A stretch of DNA of 64,000 nt from Eucalyptus grandis. Lineage: Eukaryota; Streptophyta; Magnoliopsida; Myrtales; Myrtaceae. The first letter of the stretch is position 1. Each line of letters begins with the position of its first letter. Below the pieces are notes generated by a model. The model had not been told where the DNA came from, did not search any database, and was given only the letters and a program-made list of their open reading frames with translations. The stretch covers positions 6,339,501 through 6,403,500 of the forward strand of contig NC_052619.1 in the NCBI RefSeq assembly GCF_016545825.1, written 5' to 3'. Positions 1-11,500 of the stretch are shown here, one piece after another. A program made the translations under genes and the position numbers.

Positions 1-679
1 TAAGCATTTTAAGGCATTTTGTAATTATCTAAAATTTTTATTCGGAATAGAATTGCGTTTGGCACAATGCTCAAATTTTTTAATTCGAACTTATTTCTTT
101 TAATTTTTTACTAATTTTATTACTTTTTTGATTCTTTTCTTTCTTTTCTTCTTCAACCTTTGGCTATTGACCTCGTCGAGCATCGCGCCCTCGCAACACC
201 GTCCCTCTTCGATCGAGCCTTGGTTGGGCAAGGAGAGGCAAGGTCAACCTCGCGATGGCCTATCAAGGTTGAGCCCCACCTTCAGCTGGGCGAGCTTGGT
301 CGAGCCTCGTCAGACTAAGCAAGGCTTGTCGGTGGTTGGACGAGCCTCTAGCGAGCTTTCCGGACATCGCCCAACCGATTGTTGATGACTCGGCGATGGT
401 GGATGGCGGCAGTTTGATGACGGTGGCGGTGGAAGAAGAAAAGAGAAGGAAGAAGAACAAGAAGAAAAGAAGAAGAGAAAAGAGAAAAAAAAAGTTGGGT
501 TGGCTTGATTTTGGAATTATTCTCAAGAAGAAAAAAAAATAACTTTTTTTTACTCTTTAATTATATTCCAAATCTATTCTCAGAACAAAAAACTTACTAA
601 ACCGATTTCAGTTTCAAATCCATTCCTAGAAACTAAAAAGTAGAGTTAAACACTATTTGACAAGTTGTTAAACACGCCA
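1..679. mobile_element. Tourist-like MITE, cut by the left window edge
   Basis: The right end reads GTTAAACACGCCA followed by TAA, which matches the ends of the better-preserved elements at 6254, 13273 and 30804 (GTTACCAAAC..GCC then TAA or TTA). The interior has the family layout: an AT-rich outer part containing the words 'attcggaatagaattgcg' and 'tttggca', a GC-rich core at about 170-410 with repeated CGAGC/GCGAGG words, then a purine-rich run at 425-540. The left terminus lies outside the window. The predicted peptides in this stretch come from the low-complexity core and are not genes. Confidence 0.6.
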
Positions 680-713
680 TAAATAATGTTTGAGAAAAAT
701 GAAACAGCCTTTG

Positions 714-1111
714 GATTAATACCACAAAAATTTAAGTTGGTACACTTATTATAAATTTATCCCAAATTAAATTTTGATTGCCAAAAATCATCAACTAATA
801 TATTTGTGACAAAATTATCTTCTATTAGTTTTTCTTAAATTTTATCATCAAATTAATGAATTAGATGATACATAACAATCAATGGGTATATTTTTACCAA
901 AAAAAAAAAAAAAACAATCGATGGGTATATTAGTTTAGGGTCTTACCCTCCGTTTGTCATACAAATGTATCGATTTTTGGTTTTTTATGATATTAATTTA
1001 ATTTAACAAAAGTTAATAAATGATAAATTTTTTACTAATGTACCTATTTGGGATTTTTGGTGGAAATTTATTATAGATGTATCAATTTGGAGCTTTTCAT
1101 GATATTAATCT
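714..1111. mobile_element. Foldback (long inverted repeat) element, family F1
   Basis: The left end begins GGATTAATACCACAAAAA and the right end is the complement of GATTAATATCATGAAAA, so the two halves pair as long imperfect arms with a short A-rich and CT-rich middle. A second copy lies at 41354-41732 and a larger relative at 19206-20183. No coding capacity is visible. It is probably non-autonomous and its superfamily is unknown. The shared sequence extends beyond the right arm to about 1320, so the 41 kb copy is a duplicated segment rather than an independent insertion. Confidence 0.6.
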
Positions 1112-1320
1112 TTCTTTTTCTCATTAGAATACAATTTTTATTGATATGGATAAAATATATTACTTCAAAGACAAAAAACAAAACCAACATAATACTCTAT
1201 TCTTGAGATGACTAATAATGCAAAAACCAAGAAGGGGCTGAATTTTTTTTTTTTTAAAGTTAGAACATCTCATAAAACGGCAAAAAAAAAAAAAAAAACA
1301 ACTTTTGCAAAAGAGACAGT

Positions 1321-2808
1321 TATATAGGTGCAGAAGTTTTTATACATGGATAATAAAAAAGATAAAGAGATGGATGTTATTGCAAGATAGATTTTATGGT
1401 GTCCCCGCCTTCTACTTACAAACACAACCATCTCTTACAGCACTATAATCACCTCTCTTCCAAAATTACAAGAAATACAACCTTCACAGAGAATCGCCAT
1501 GGAAAAAAAAGATAGTTTTGCATAAGTGAAAGCTATACTTCAGTAATTTCAAACATTTTTTTTTGGGAAAACTATCTTTTTTTTGTTCGAAAACTTCAGT
1601 AATTTCAACTGAAAAAAATATCTATACTTCAGTAATTTCCCACTCATTAACATGATTATCCTAAAAGGATTATTTAAAAAAAATATCATTTTGATTAGAC
1701 ATGACTTTTTCATTTCTATTTAGCAAACACAAATAATATATAAAGAGACCGAAGCGTGAGAATATATAAAATTGACTTATCAAACATGTACTCTTACATT
1801 AAATTTTGATACCAGACGTGCTTTTGTAAGGATAGGAATAAAAGCTCTTATTTCCACTTATTTAGTTTCAGCTATGGTCATGAACCAGGGCTATGGACGT
1901 CGTGACCTCCATTGATTCATTCCGACGGAGATCTGCGATCACGTGAGGCGGCGAACTCCATAGCCACGGCTGTGGGAGGTCGGCTCCATCGATCACGAAG
2001 CCATTTTTGGCATTGCCTAGGGCCTGACGGAGCAATCCGCGATCCAGACCAAATCGCACCTGCATTTGGGATGAGTGGAGGCTGATGTCCTGCTTGAAGA
2101 CCGTGGAACGTCACCGCTACGGCCGCCAAAAGCGTTGGTCTGGCATTGGCCCACCACCAGCATCCTCGTCCTGTGCAGGCGGGCATGTTACTTCGATTTT
2201 CATTTCGGCATGATCTATGCGAGGCGAGGATGGGAGTATGTTGGGCTGGAATGCCTCCATTCCCAACTGTATATCCAATGAATTTGAGGGGTTACGGTAA
2301 TCTCATTAGTGCCAGCCCAGGCTTTCCTTAAAACATTAGCTACGCGGCTCGACTCGAGCACTCCTCCGACAAAACCCTTCCATTCAAAGCCATCTCAGCA
2401 TCCTCATCATCAACTTGCTCCAAGTCCAAAATGAACCCCACCCGCCCACCCGCCCGTCTCTCCCCCACAACAAAGAAGATCGTCAAGCAGAGACGCTTGG
2501 GATGTTAAAGCGAACCTCTGCAGCCATCCTGTAATGAGAAGAAGAAAAGCAAACGGTTCGGCAGAGAATCAACTCCGAAATATCGGGGAACTGTCAATAC
2601 CGGCAAATGGTTATAATTTCTAGCTTACAGAAAAAAATGTTGAAATTTGGAGATAATACACAAATGGTTGTCGTAATTTCTAGCATATAGAAGCTCAGTT
2701 AGTAAAAATCCCTTGACGTTAATCGCGTAGACGTGCTCATGTGGTTTATAATGAAATTCTGGTCTTTCGCATGTTCCTTCTGAAGGATTAGAAATTTAGA
2801 GTTGATAA
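1321..2808. other. Intergenic, no gene recognised
   Basis: AT-rich to 1860, then a more GC-balanced stretch at 1870-2600. The part around 1880-2000 shares short blocks with 15950-16090 and 26995-27150, including the word 'gagatctgc' near CATGG, so it is a dispersed repeat fragment. A short open frame at 2430-2508 ends at TAA and matches nothing I recognise. I see no gene. Confidence 0.5.
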
Positions 2809-2934
2809 GAAGAAGAAGAACGAATTGGAGTTCATTGAAATCTGTTTCTTAATTTGGCACAAGAGTCCAGCGAAGAAGAAGAGCGAATTGGAGTTCATTG
2901 AAATCTGTTTCTTAATTTGGCACAAGAGTCCAGC
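2809..2934. repeat. Tandem duplication, 63 bp unit, two copies
   Basis: The unit carrying 'cgaattggagttcattg' through 'gagtccagc' occurs at 2809-2871 and again at 2872-2934, nearly identical. It abuts a second, unrelated tandem duplication that starts at 2935. Confidence 0.9.
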
Positions 2935-3149
2935 GTGCACCATTTCTAGTATTCAACTGAAAAACGAAATTCCTACCAAAAGTCAAGGAGCAGCGGTCTA
3001 ATTCGGTAACCATTCATGATAAACTTCGAGTGGAGATGTGTGTGCACCATTTCTGGTATTCAACTGAAAAAACGAAATTCCTACCAAAAGTCAAGGAGCA
3101 GCGGTCTAATTCGGTAACCATTCATGATAAACTTCCAGTGGAGATGTGT
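2935..3149. repeat. Tandem duplication, 107 bp unit, two copies
   Basis: The unit begins GTGCACCATTTCT and ends GTGGAGATGTGT. It occurs at 2935-3041 and 3042-3149, with only a few substitutions and one added A in an A-run. Low divergence points to a recent event. Short open frames across it are not conserved as protein and I do not call a gene. Confidence 0.9.
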
Positions 3150-4287
3150 GGATCCTATATGATTGTCCTTAGATTCCGAGCTGGTAGCAAAAGTTGCAGG
3201 CAGGTCGGTGCAATCTTGTATGTCTAAACAACATTCAGTTTCCGATACCGGATTACTGCATTTTCTTGCCAAAACGTAATTGCTTCTTGGCAACTTCTCA
3301 GATCCATACAAAGATGTCTAAATTTTAAACATTTTGAAGCTATTTTTTCGCTAGACATTGTTCACATCCAAGACTGCTCGGTTTCGGTTTGCTGCTTTTA
3401 TCAGTTTATCAGGGGACTCTTTTGTCCTGATGCATTGCTTGGGGTTTAATTAGCCAAAGCTTGAGCTTCATACTTAATGGATGACTGAACATGTTATTGT
3501 TACTTCTCAGTTATTTTATCAGATCAATGGCAGGTTTGGGAGCTTATGGGATGCTACTTGATCAATGAATTTTTGATCTTCAACTCAAGAAAAATTCCTT
3601 CCTGCATGACCCTGTTGCGATCGACACATTCTCATGATTAAAACTTCCGTTGCTACTATTTCTAGCCTCCGAAATCACACTTCCATGGGTAATTGTGCGA
3701 GTTATCCGTGGAATTCACGAAGAGCATACACAATATTAGTGTGTTGCGACGCTGATCTCCTCTCACCGTAAGAATCGTTTCTAATGGTTCGTCTGTCGAA
3801 AATGTATTTGACACGTCGGAGTCGATGCTTATGCCCAGATGCTGAGGTTACACACTGAAACATAGCTGTCTAGATTTGGAGATTTGGTCGGTGTGTGCAG
3901 ACAAACTCATCTGATTCTTGAATGACGTCGGTCGAAAAATGCTCCTCGAGTCTCAATTCTTTTCTTATCATTGAAAACTCGCGATGCCCCCCAGTCCCTT
4001 TTAATTGGTCCAGCAAGAAAATCACATTGTAATCAATTTTTTCAGTCAAACCCGCACTCATGTAGTTCTACACGAGAGACCTCACCTGGAGGCGATTCAA
4101 AATATAAGGAGCATGACACAATCTTGAAGTGATCCGAGACATGATAATGTTCTAATTTAATCATACTCCAAAAGGATTTAAAAATTACGAATTAACTAAT
4201 ACAACATCACGATATCAAAGCTTGCAAATCAAGAAGTAGAATTCTGATGGATGAATATTTGAACGAGACATGGACCGGCATATGACA
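3150..4287. other. 3' flank of the TNL gene, no gene recognised
   Basis: Unique-looking sequence between the tandem duplications and the TNL stop codon. A 63-codon minus-strand frame at 4061-3870 follows the TNL and could in principle be a further exon. It has no LRR or post-LRR similarity that I can recognise, so I leave it uncalled. The 3' UTR of the TNL should lie here. Confidence 0.4.
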
Positions 4288-5526
4288 TCACATTCGTTGC
4301 CAACTTATCTCGCGATCATGTAGGGCAAAACTGAATTGATCAGGCAATCTTGTTATGTCAGTTCCACGAATGTCCAATCTCCTTAAATTCTTCAAATTCT
4401 GCATGTCATGAGGTAATTCCGCAATTCCCGTAGATTGTAAATCCAACTCAATCAATGACTCTAACATTATGATTGAATCAGGGATTTGTCTCAACAAGTA
4501 GCATCCTTGTAATAACAGGTGTTGTAGATACACAAGGTCTCCCATGGATTTGGGTAACTGTTTAATCCCTAAATAAGATAGGTTCAAATGAGTCAACGCT
4601 CTTAACGCTTTAAGGAGGCCCCTAAATTTTGGTAATTCTTCAATCCCCGTATGAGATAGGTCCAGTTGAGTTAACAATGGCATATCCATGAATTTTGGAA
4701 ATTCTCTAATCCCTGAATGAGATAAGTCCAACTGAGTTAACCTAGAAAGGAAGCCAAATGATTTTGGTAATTTTTCAATCCATGAATTAGATAGGTCCAA
4801 TTGAGTTAACGACGGAAGAAAACAAATGTCTTCAGGTAATCTTTCAATCCCAGAATGAGATAGGTCTAGCTTAGTTAGCAACTTAAGAATTCTCCTACCT
4901 AGTGAAAATTGAGCAAGTCCTTCACAATATGAGGCACACAGAGTCTCCAGTTTTGCCAAACCACCTCTTGGTATTGGAATCTCTTGTATAGCAGTGTCAT
5001 TTATGAGAAGCGCCCTCAATTCTTTCATTTTGCCTACTCCAGTCGGAAGCTTCTCTAGACTCTTGCAACCTGAGACACTTAGAGTTTGTAGCTCCATCAA
5101 ACCACATCCCGACATCGGAATCTCTCGTATAGTAGTGTCATTTATGAGAAGCTCCCTCAATTTTTCCATTCTACCTACTCCTGTAGGTAGTTCCCCCAAT
5201 CCCCCACAACACGAGGCATTTAGAGTCTCCGGCTTCATCAAACCTTTCCCCGACATCGGAATCTCTCGTATGGCAGTGTCATTTATTAAAAGCTCCTTCA
5301 ATTTTTCCAATCTACCAACTCCAATGGGTAGCTCCTTTACTCTCCTACAACCACTGACATTCAAGGAAACGAGGGACTTGTTGTTCCCAATAGAAGGATG
5401 AATCTCTTCTAGATTCTCACATTTTTCAAGAATCAAAATTTCCAAGTTGTTGAAAGCAAAGAAGTCAGGAGTTCTTCTTAAAGATGGACAACTTGAGAGG
5501 TCGAGAACTTTAAGCTCCGTTGCCAT
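4288..5526 (-). CDS. TNL exon 4: LRR domain with internal amplifications
   Basis: Residues 625-1036, entered through TTTCTTTCAG|ATG in phase 0. It opens with the standard LKVLDLSSCPSLRRTPDF repeat. Two amplified blocks follow. First, a 47-residue unit built around GVG..EKL.ELLINDT.IREIP occurs three times back to back (exon residues 65-111, 112-158 and 159-205; 5334-4912). Second, a roughly 23-residue unit LTQLDLSHSGIE.LPK.. occurs five times (exon residues about 217-333; 4878-4528). Such repeat expansion changes the recognition surface. The frame ends at TGA soon after the last repeat, with only about 15 residues beyond it. Confidence 0.9.
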   Translation of the reverse strand: MATELKVLDLSSCPSLRRTPDFFAFNNLEILILEKCENLEEIHPSIGNNKSLVSLNVSGCRRVKELPIGVGRLEKLKELLINDTAIREIPMSGKGLMKPETLNASCCGGLGELPTGVGRMEKLRELLINDTTIREIPMSGCGLMELQTLSVSGCKSLEKLPTGVGKMKELRALLINDTAIQEIPIPRGGLAKLETLCASYCEGLAQFSLGRRILKLLTKLDLSHSGIERLPEDICFLPSLTQLDLSNSWIEKLPKSFGFLSRLTQLDLSHSGIREFPKFMDMPLLTQLDLSHTGIEELPKFRGLLKALRALTHLNLSYLGIKQLPKSMGDLVYLQHLLLQGCYLLRQIPDSIIMLESLIELDLQSTGIAELPHDMQNLKNLRRLDIRGTDITRLPDQFSFALHDREISWQRM

Positions 5527-8500
5527 CTGAAAGAAAGAGAGGTTACCTCTAAGATTAGACGCTGCAATGCTTGATTTTTCAATATCCTTGTTTCTTTAAT
5601 TTATAAAAAAAAAAAATGTTTCATAACTCGGTTCGCATGCTGTCATTGCGATGATTCTCCATTACTTCACGTTTGTTTTATTTAAATGTTTCTTAAGTAG
5701 TAGTGTTTTTCAACGTACCCATTGCATAAAGAATGTTAGTAATACACAAGTGCTAACTATATCTTCTTATTGTATTAGGCATACCTTCCAATTTGACTGA
5801 AATAAATATCAACTGGTTAGCACTTACAAAAATAACAGATAGTTCGCCCTCACAAAACTATAATAAAGCAATGCACTTATTTTGAAGTAGTGGGGTCAAA
5901 TTTTGCTTCTAAAATAATTATCCTGCCTATGATAATTCAAATAGTATTTTGTGCAAAAGCAGTTGTGTTTGTGCGATCGTCACCAAACAATAACTAAGTA
6001 GTTGAAACTTTTCATTTCTCATGTAAGAAGATTGACATAGAAATATAACAAGAATTGCCATAGAGACATACTTTTACAAGGAGAAGTTATCTTAGAAGCC
6101 ATAAACCATTTAGATTAAAAAAATCAGGATGTGAATACTGTAACTATATTTTTAATAGATTAGTTGAAAAAGTATGCCTAATGTTATGCATGATTGGTTG
6201 TTAGGATACTATTAATTTAAGATTTTAAGGGGTGAAATTTTTTAGTATATTTAGAGTCTGTTTGGTAACATTTCGTTTCTAGAGAACAATTTCTTTTTAG
6301 AAATAGTATTTTTCTATTTCTATTTCGAAACAATTTTTGAGTAAAAAAAATGCGTTTGATAATTACACAAAATTTATATTCTTGAAATAAAAAAGAATAG
6401 GAATGCGTTTGGTACAATTTACAAATTTTTTGTAATGTAGAATTTCTTTTTAATTTTTTAAATGTTTTTTCTTTTTTTTTTTTCTTATTATTCCTGCCGC
6501 CATTGATTGTCGCTGATTGCTGCGCCTTGGGCCGCAGGGGGTGGCAGAGGGGTCAAGGAGGAAGAAAAGAAAAAAAGAAAAAAATAACTTATTTTTAGAA
6601 ATTGTTCCCAGGAACAAAAAGCTACTTTCTCTACTTCTTGTTTTTGTTCCAAATATATTCCTCGACCAATTTTCTATTCTGGAGAATAAAAAAATTAGTT
6701 GACATTATCAAACAGTTTCTATTCTTTTTTTTTTTTATTCCGTAGAAAAAAAGAATAGAAATTGAGAGAAATAGAAACATTACCAAACGAAGCCTTAGGT
6801 GCCTATAAAATCCTCTTATATCTAAAGGAAAATCCTGAATTTGAGGAAGGATATTAATCTTTTCCAAAAGAAAGAAAGGAGAATTTGTGTAATTGACCCT
6901 TGGATAACACACGATTATTCATAAGAAATATACCTTCTTTACATCTTACCTTGATTGGACCCCATCCTTCCCAATCCTCTGAAATCTCACTCCCTGACAG
7001 ATTGAGCACAACTAATTGCTTCAAATGAAAGTTGGCCACAACAAAATTTGAGGGACAACGCTCCCAATGAAGCCATCTAAGTTCACTAAGCGTGTTCTCG
7101 AAATCTCCGGTGAAATTTGCACCGCATACTTTAAGGAACCTCAAGTTGGTCAGTCCTTTAAAGTTTTCACTTGTGTAGCTTCTTTTGGAGTCATATTCGT
7201 CGAGACAAATGGCCCGAATCATATTAGTGCCCTGCGGATAAGCAATATTGTGGAGCACAAGTTTTAAATGATGAGATGAAGCCAACTGTACATGAGAAAA
7301 TACATACTAATTTCAATTTGTTGTGATACAATTATAGTGTAGGCTTCTCACTTCAACATTGTGAAATGATAAATTGTGGTTGTATGTTATTTATCCAATC
7401 TCTATAAAAATGTGAGGCTCAAAGGGGGTGTTTCCTGACTTTTCCTCCTCCAATTATGCCCTTCGCAATTTCCACCTTTTGAATTCCCTAAAATTACATC
7501 CTTTCAAAATTACAATAAAGTGTCTCTCTTCGTGCACACGCTACTTCTAATATCTATCAAACTTACCATTAAATAGGTATCAAAATTAGAATATGCTAAT
7601 TGTTGAATCCCTCACGCCCATTCTCTTGTTCTGCTGCACCTTTTTGCAATTCTCAATAGCAAAATAAAAACTGGAATGTCATCCCAAAAGGCACCACGTT
7701 TGAAATTCCTTTTTTTTTTTTTATTATTTTTTTCTTTCATAAGTGTTTTTCTTTGTACATGGAAGTAAAATTGATCATAGATTATATGTGATAAAATGAT
7801 TTTCACTCCTCAATTTAATACTATAGATGTTTGATGTTTTCTTTTCATTGCCACGTTGATTTTGTTAAGGTGAGATAGTAGTCATCTAAATGTTTGATCA
7901 ATTTGCCCATAGATTAAAGAGATCTTGCTTACAGAAAAATTGGATGTGAAATTTGATTAAATTAAATACTTAAGGAACTTAAGTCTTTCGCATTCTTCTT
8001 TGTTGTAACCAAATATTTTAGGCGCTCAAATTTGTGTTTTGTTTTAGGTGATGAATTGCACATTGAGCACAAATCGTAAGGCTCATAATATGGAAATTTC
8101 TTTGGATGCTCGAATTTTAACTTCAAGCTTTTATTCTTTCAGATGAGACCATACTTAATTTTGCCTCAGAAGTTTCATGTATTTTTCAATAATTTTAAGA
8201 TACCTTTTTTTTAGTTCTAAGCAATGTTGTATTCGTTGGTTACATTTTCATTTGTGCAAAAAATCTGCTCGCTGAAAAGCATCAGTAGCATGTTATTCAA
8301 CAAACTTGGTACTTCATCATATTATTTTGCATCTCAATATTTATATTCATTTTTTTTTTAAAATTCAGGATGCTCATGACATTCGGACATGCTTGCTTGA
8401 TGCTTGAACAAATCATCCATATGTTATGATTGCTTTTAGTTGTGTACTTTTAACCTTTTAGCATGATGAATCATCACAAAAGATTCAGAATCATTGTTAG

Positions 8501-11500
8501 TTACATGACAATAAAAGTTAAAATTAAAAGTATTGGAATGATTTGCTGGCTTGAATTTACCCACTTTTTACAGATATATCGCATATTAATCTCATTAAAG
8601 AAAAATTTGATCTGTTGCTTTTTCACCAATGAATATTGCTTCATAAATATATGGGACGAAGAGCTATCCCTAATTGTGCATTCGATAATAGTAGGATATA
8701 AGGATGTCATTAACTATTATTATGAGAATACGTGGTTTTAAAACTTAAGCGATGATCATCTAAAATAAAAATAAAAATAGAAACAACATTATTTCTAATC
8801 CTAAAATTGAATGATTAAAATAAAAAGTAATATGAAAATATTATGTTAATATTACTTGATGTAAACATATTGTTATGTTTTTTAGTTTTATTACTAATTA
8901 TCGTTCTTTTTATAAATTTCTAAAAGATTTGTCAATGTAAGGTTATTTATCTTTAGAATATAAACTTCAACGAAGTAATATTAACATTATATTTCCATAT
9001 TACTTTTTAGTTCAATAATCCAATTTTAGGATTATAAATAATGTTGTTTCTGATTTTAGGTCATACCTCAAACCACTTGATCTCCACATTAAATAAGTCC
9101 ATTACTTACTTTTTTTTTCTTTTTTCTTTTTATAGTGATGACTTCTCCCTATAACTGTTTTCTTCTTTATATCGCATGGGAAGAATGTTTAGATTCTCTA
9201 TTTTTCTAGTGTTGTAGACTGGTGCTATGCACAAGATTTTGCCTCAGACGTACTTAATTTCTTTTTCTAAGCAATGTTTACATTATAATTAATCCATGCG
9301 TTTTCTAATGTAATGTAATATCTTATAATTCTAGGATTAATTATAATGTAAATATATGATCAACTTAATTTGATCAGTTTACGTTTTCTATTGTAATGTA
9401 ATATCTTGTAATTTTGAGGGTTAATTATAATGTAAATATGTGATCAACTTAATTTGATCAGTTTACGTTTTCTACTGTAATGTAATATCTTGTAATTTTG
9501 AGGGTTAATTATAATGTAAATATGTGATTAACTTAATTTGATCAGTCCAAGAAGAAAGAACGCATGGATCATAAGAAGAATATGAGATGGTGAGTTGCAT
9601 GAGTATGTTGCATGATGTATCTGGTTACTCACCAATTATTTCATCAATCATTTGATGTGTGTCAAGTTTCTCTGAAAGTGGTTTGTCAAATATTCTATTT
9701 TTGTAATTTTGTCGTTGTGACAATACTATAAGGTAACAATAAATATCAATCATCAATAACTAACAAATTGCTCCTCAATTATGTCCCGTAATCAAGCAAG
9801 AACAACAATCAATTTTTGCTGGTAGAAGCGGCAAGTTTTGGGGACTCAAGACTGACAAGATTTTTATCACGAACGAAGAAGAGAAGATGGACTCCCATTC
9901 GGCATCTACGACAAGTGGAGAAAACTCTTACCTTGTTGTTGTCAAGCACATGTTGGGCTTCCTCATAAATCCATAACCTGCTGCGCTGCTGAAGCTCCTT
10001 TTGATGTTCTAGACGAACAATTTCCCTTCCAAAATCTCTCACATGATCATGCATTATTAGCTTGTCATCTTTGTCAATTTCAATTAGGGACCTACCTTTC
10101 AATACTTTAATACCCTCCTTTGGTGAAAAACCACAAGAATCCCACATATAAATTGGATTTTGTTTAGATGATCCAATAAAAAGACATGCTATATCCAAAA
10201 ATATCTGTTGCTGCTCATAATCCAACAATTCGTAAGTCATATGCAGCACATCTTGATTGTTATTATTATTCACATCGTCCTTTAATTTCATCAATGTATC
10301 TTTCCATACTTCTTCTCTTCTTTGGCGGAAGGATGAACCTATAAGTTCAAGAATCAGGGGAATCCTCGGTATACGAAGTACGAAATCATAAGATATATAC
10401 CGATAAGCCTCGGGAGGAGAATTCTTTCCAAATAAATGTCTACTAAATAAGGTCAATGCTTGACTGTGAGTCAACTCGTTTAGTTCGTGCTTGGGGACTG
10501 CATTGGCCTTATCAAGAATACCCATGTTTCGAGTAGTTATTATGACTATACTCCCCACTTTTAACCAACTGCCGTCTCCAACCAAGGCATCTAAGTGAAT
10601 ATTATCATCCATATCATCAAGAATAACGAGAACTTTCTTACTTGTAAATTGAGACATGATGCCGATTCCCTCGCAAATGAGCTCTTCTTGTAAGTACTCA
10701 ATACCCATGCATAGTGATACTTCTCGAATATTTGGTACAAAGCTTAGATGTTCAAAATCACTATAGAGATTGTTCCATAGGTTCTTTGCAACAGTTGTCT
10801 TACCGCTTCCACGCACTCCACGGATTCCGATAATCCTTGTATCATTATATTTAGGATCTATTGAGCTCATAATATGTTCCACATGATCATCAATTCCAAC
10901 CAACTCCATGGGAAGCTTGAAAGTTGTTTTCAACAAGCTCACAACTCGTGCGACAACTAGTTCAATCAGTGCTCCTTTATTCCTGTCAAATAAAACTGAA
11001 TTTCAGCTATAGGAGGACAATATTTAAATTATTTTCAAGAAAGATCTATTCATGAGAAATTAAATAATGTTTCGGTGAAAAAAAAAATGTACCCTTTGGC
11101 AAATTTCTCTGCTTCCCATCCTCTTAAGGAACCGACTTCGACGAGCGCTTTTCTCCATTCCCCTAGTTCCATTTCTTCCTCCCGACCTTCATGTCTAGAG
11201 AAAGCTTGTATAGATCTCCCTTCAACAAGTTGCACTTCCGAGGGACTCACTCCATCAAATATGGGCAACACTATTTGCCCACTGCTTCTCTTGCATTTCA
11301 ACGTGTGAACAAGCTTGCGAAGGCCCGCTTGGTCGGAAACGAAGTGCGGCGTGAAAATGGGGATCGAGATCTTAGATTGCGAAGGACTGTCGAGAATCCC
11401 GTCATCCAAATAGGGCATACTGCAGAACGTGTCAATCGCTGCATCGACGAGGCCTTTACGGAGATCATTGAAGAGCTGCCCGCCCCTACCTATCCGGCTC

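Larger units (their letters stand above)
7232..9931 (-). other. TNL intron 2 (2.7 kb)
   Basis: Bounded by AAG|GTAAGAG at 9931 and CCGCAG|GGC at 7232. It is strongly AT-rich and contains the hairpin MITE at 8732-9076 and the tandem repeat at 9299-9546. I see no coding sequence in it. The 92-codon plus-strand frame at 8463-8741 is AT-rich noise that runs into the MITE. Confidence 0.75.

Noticed and set aside
3870..4061. 63-codon minus-strand frame just downstream of the TNL
   Set aside because: It has no recognisable LRR or C-JID signature, and the TNL already ends at a stop in frame.
4994..5401. 135-codon plus-strand open frame
   Set aside because: It is the antisense of the tripled LRR module in TNL exon 4. 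Its own repeats follow from that.
9299..9546. Regularly spaced repeat, considered as a CRISPR-like array
   Set aside because: The units are contiguous 83-84 bp repeats without unique spacers, inside a plant intron.
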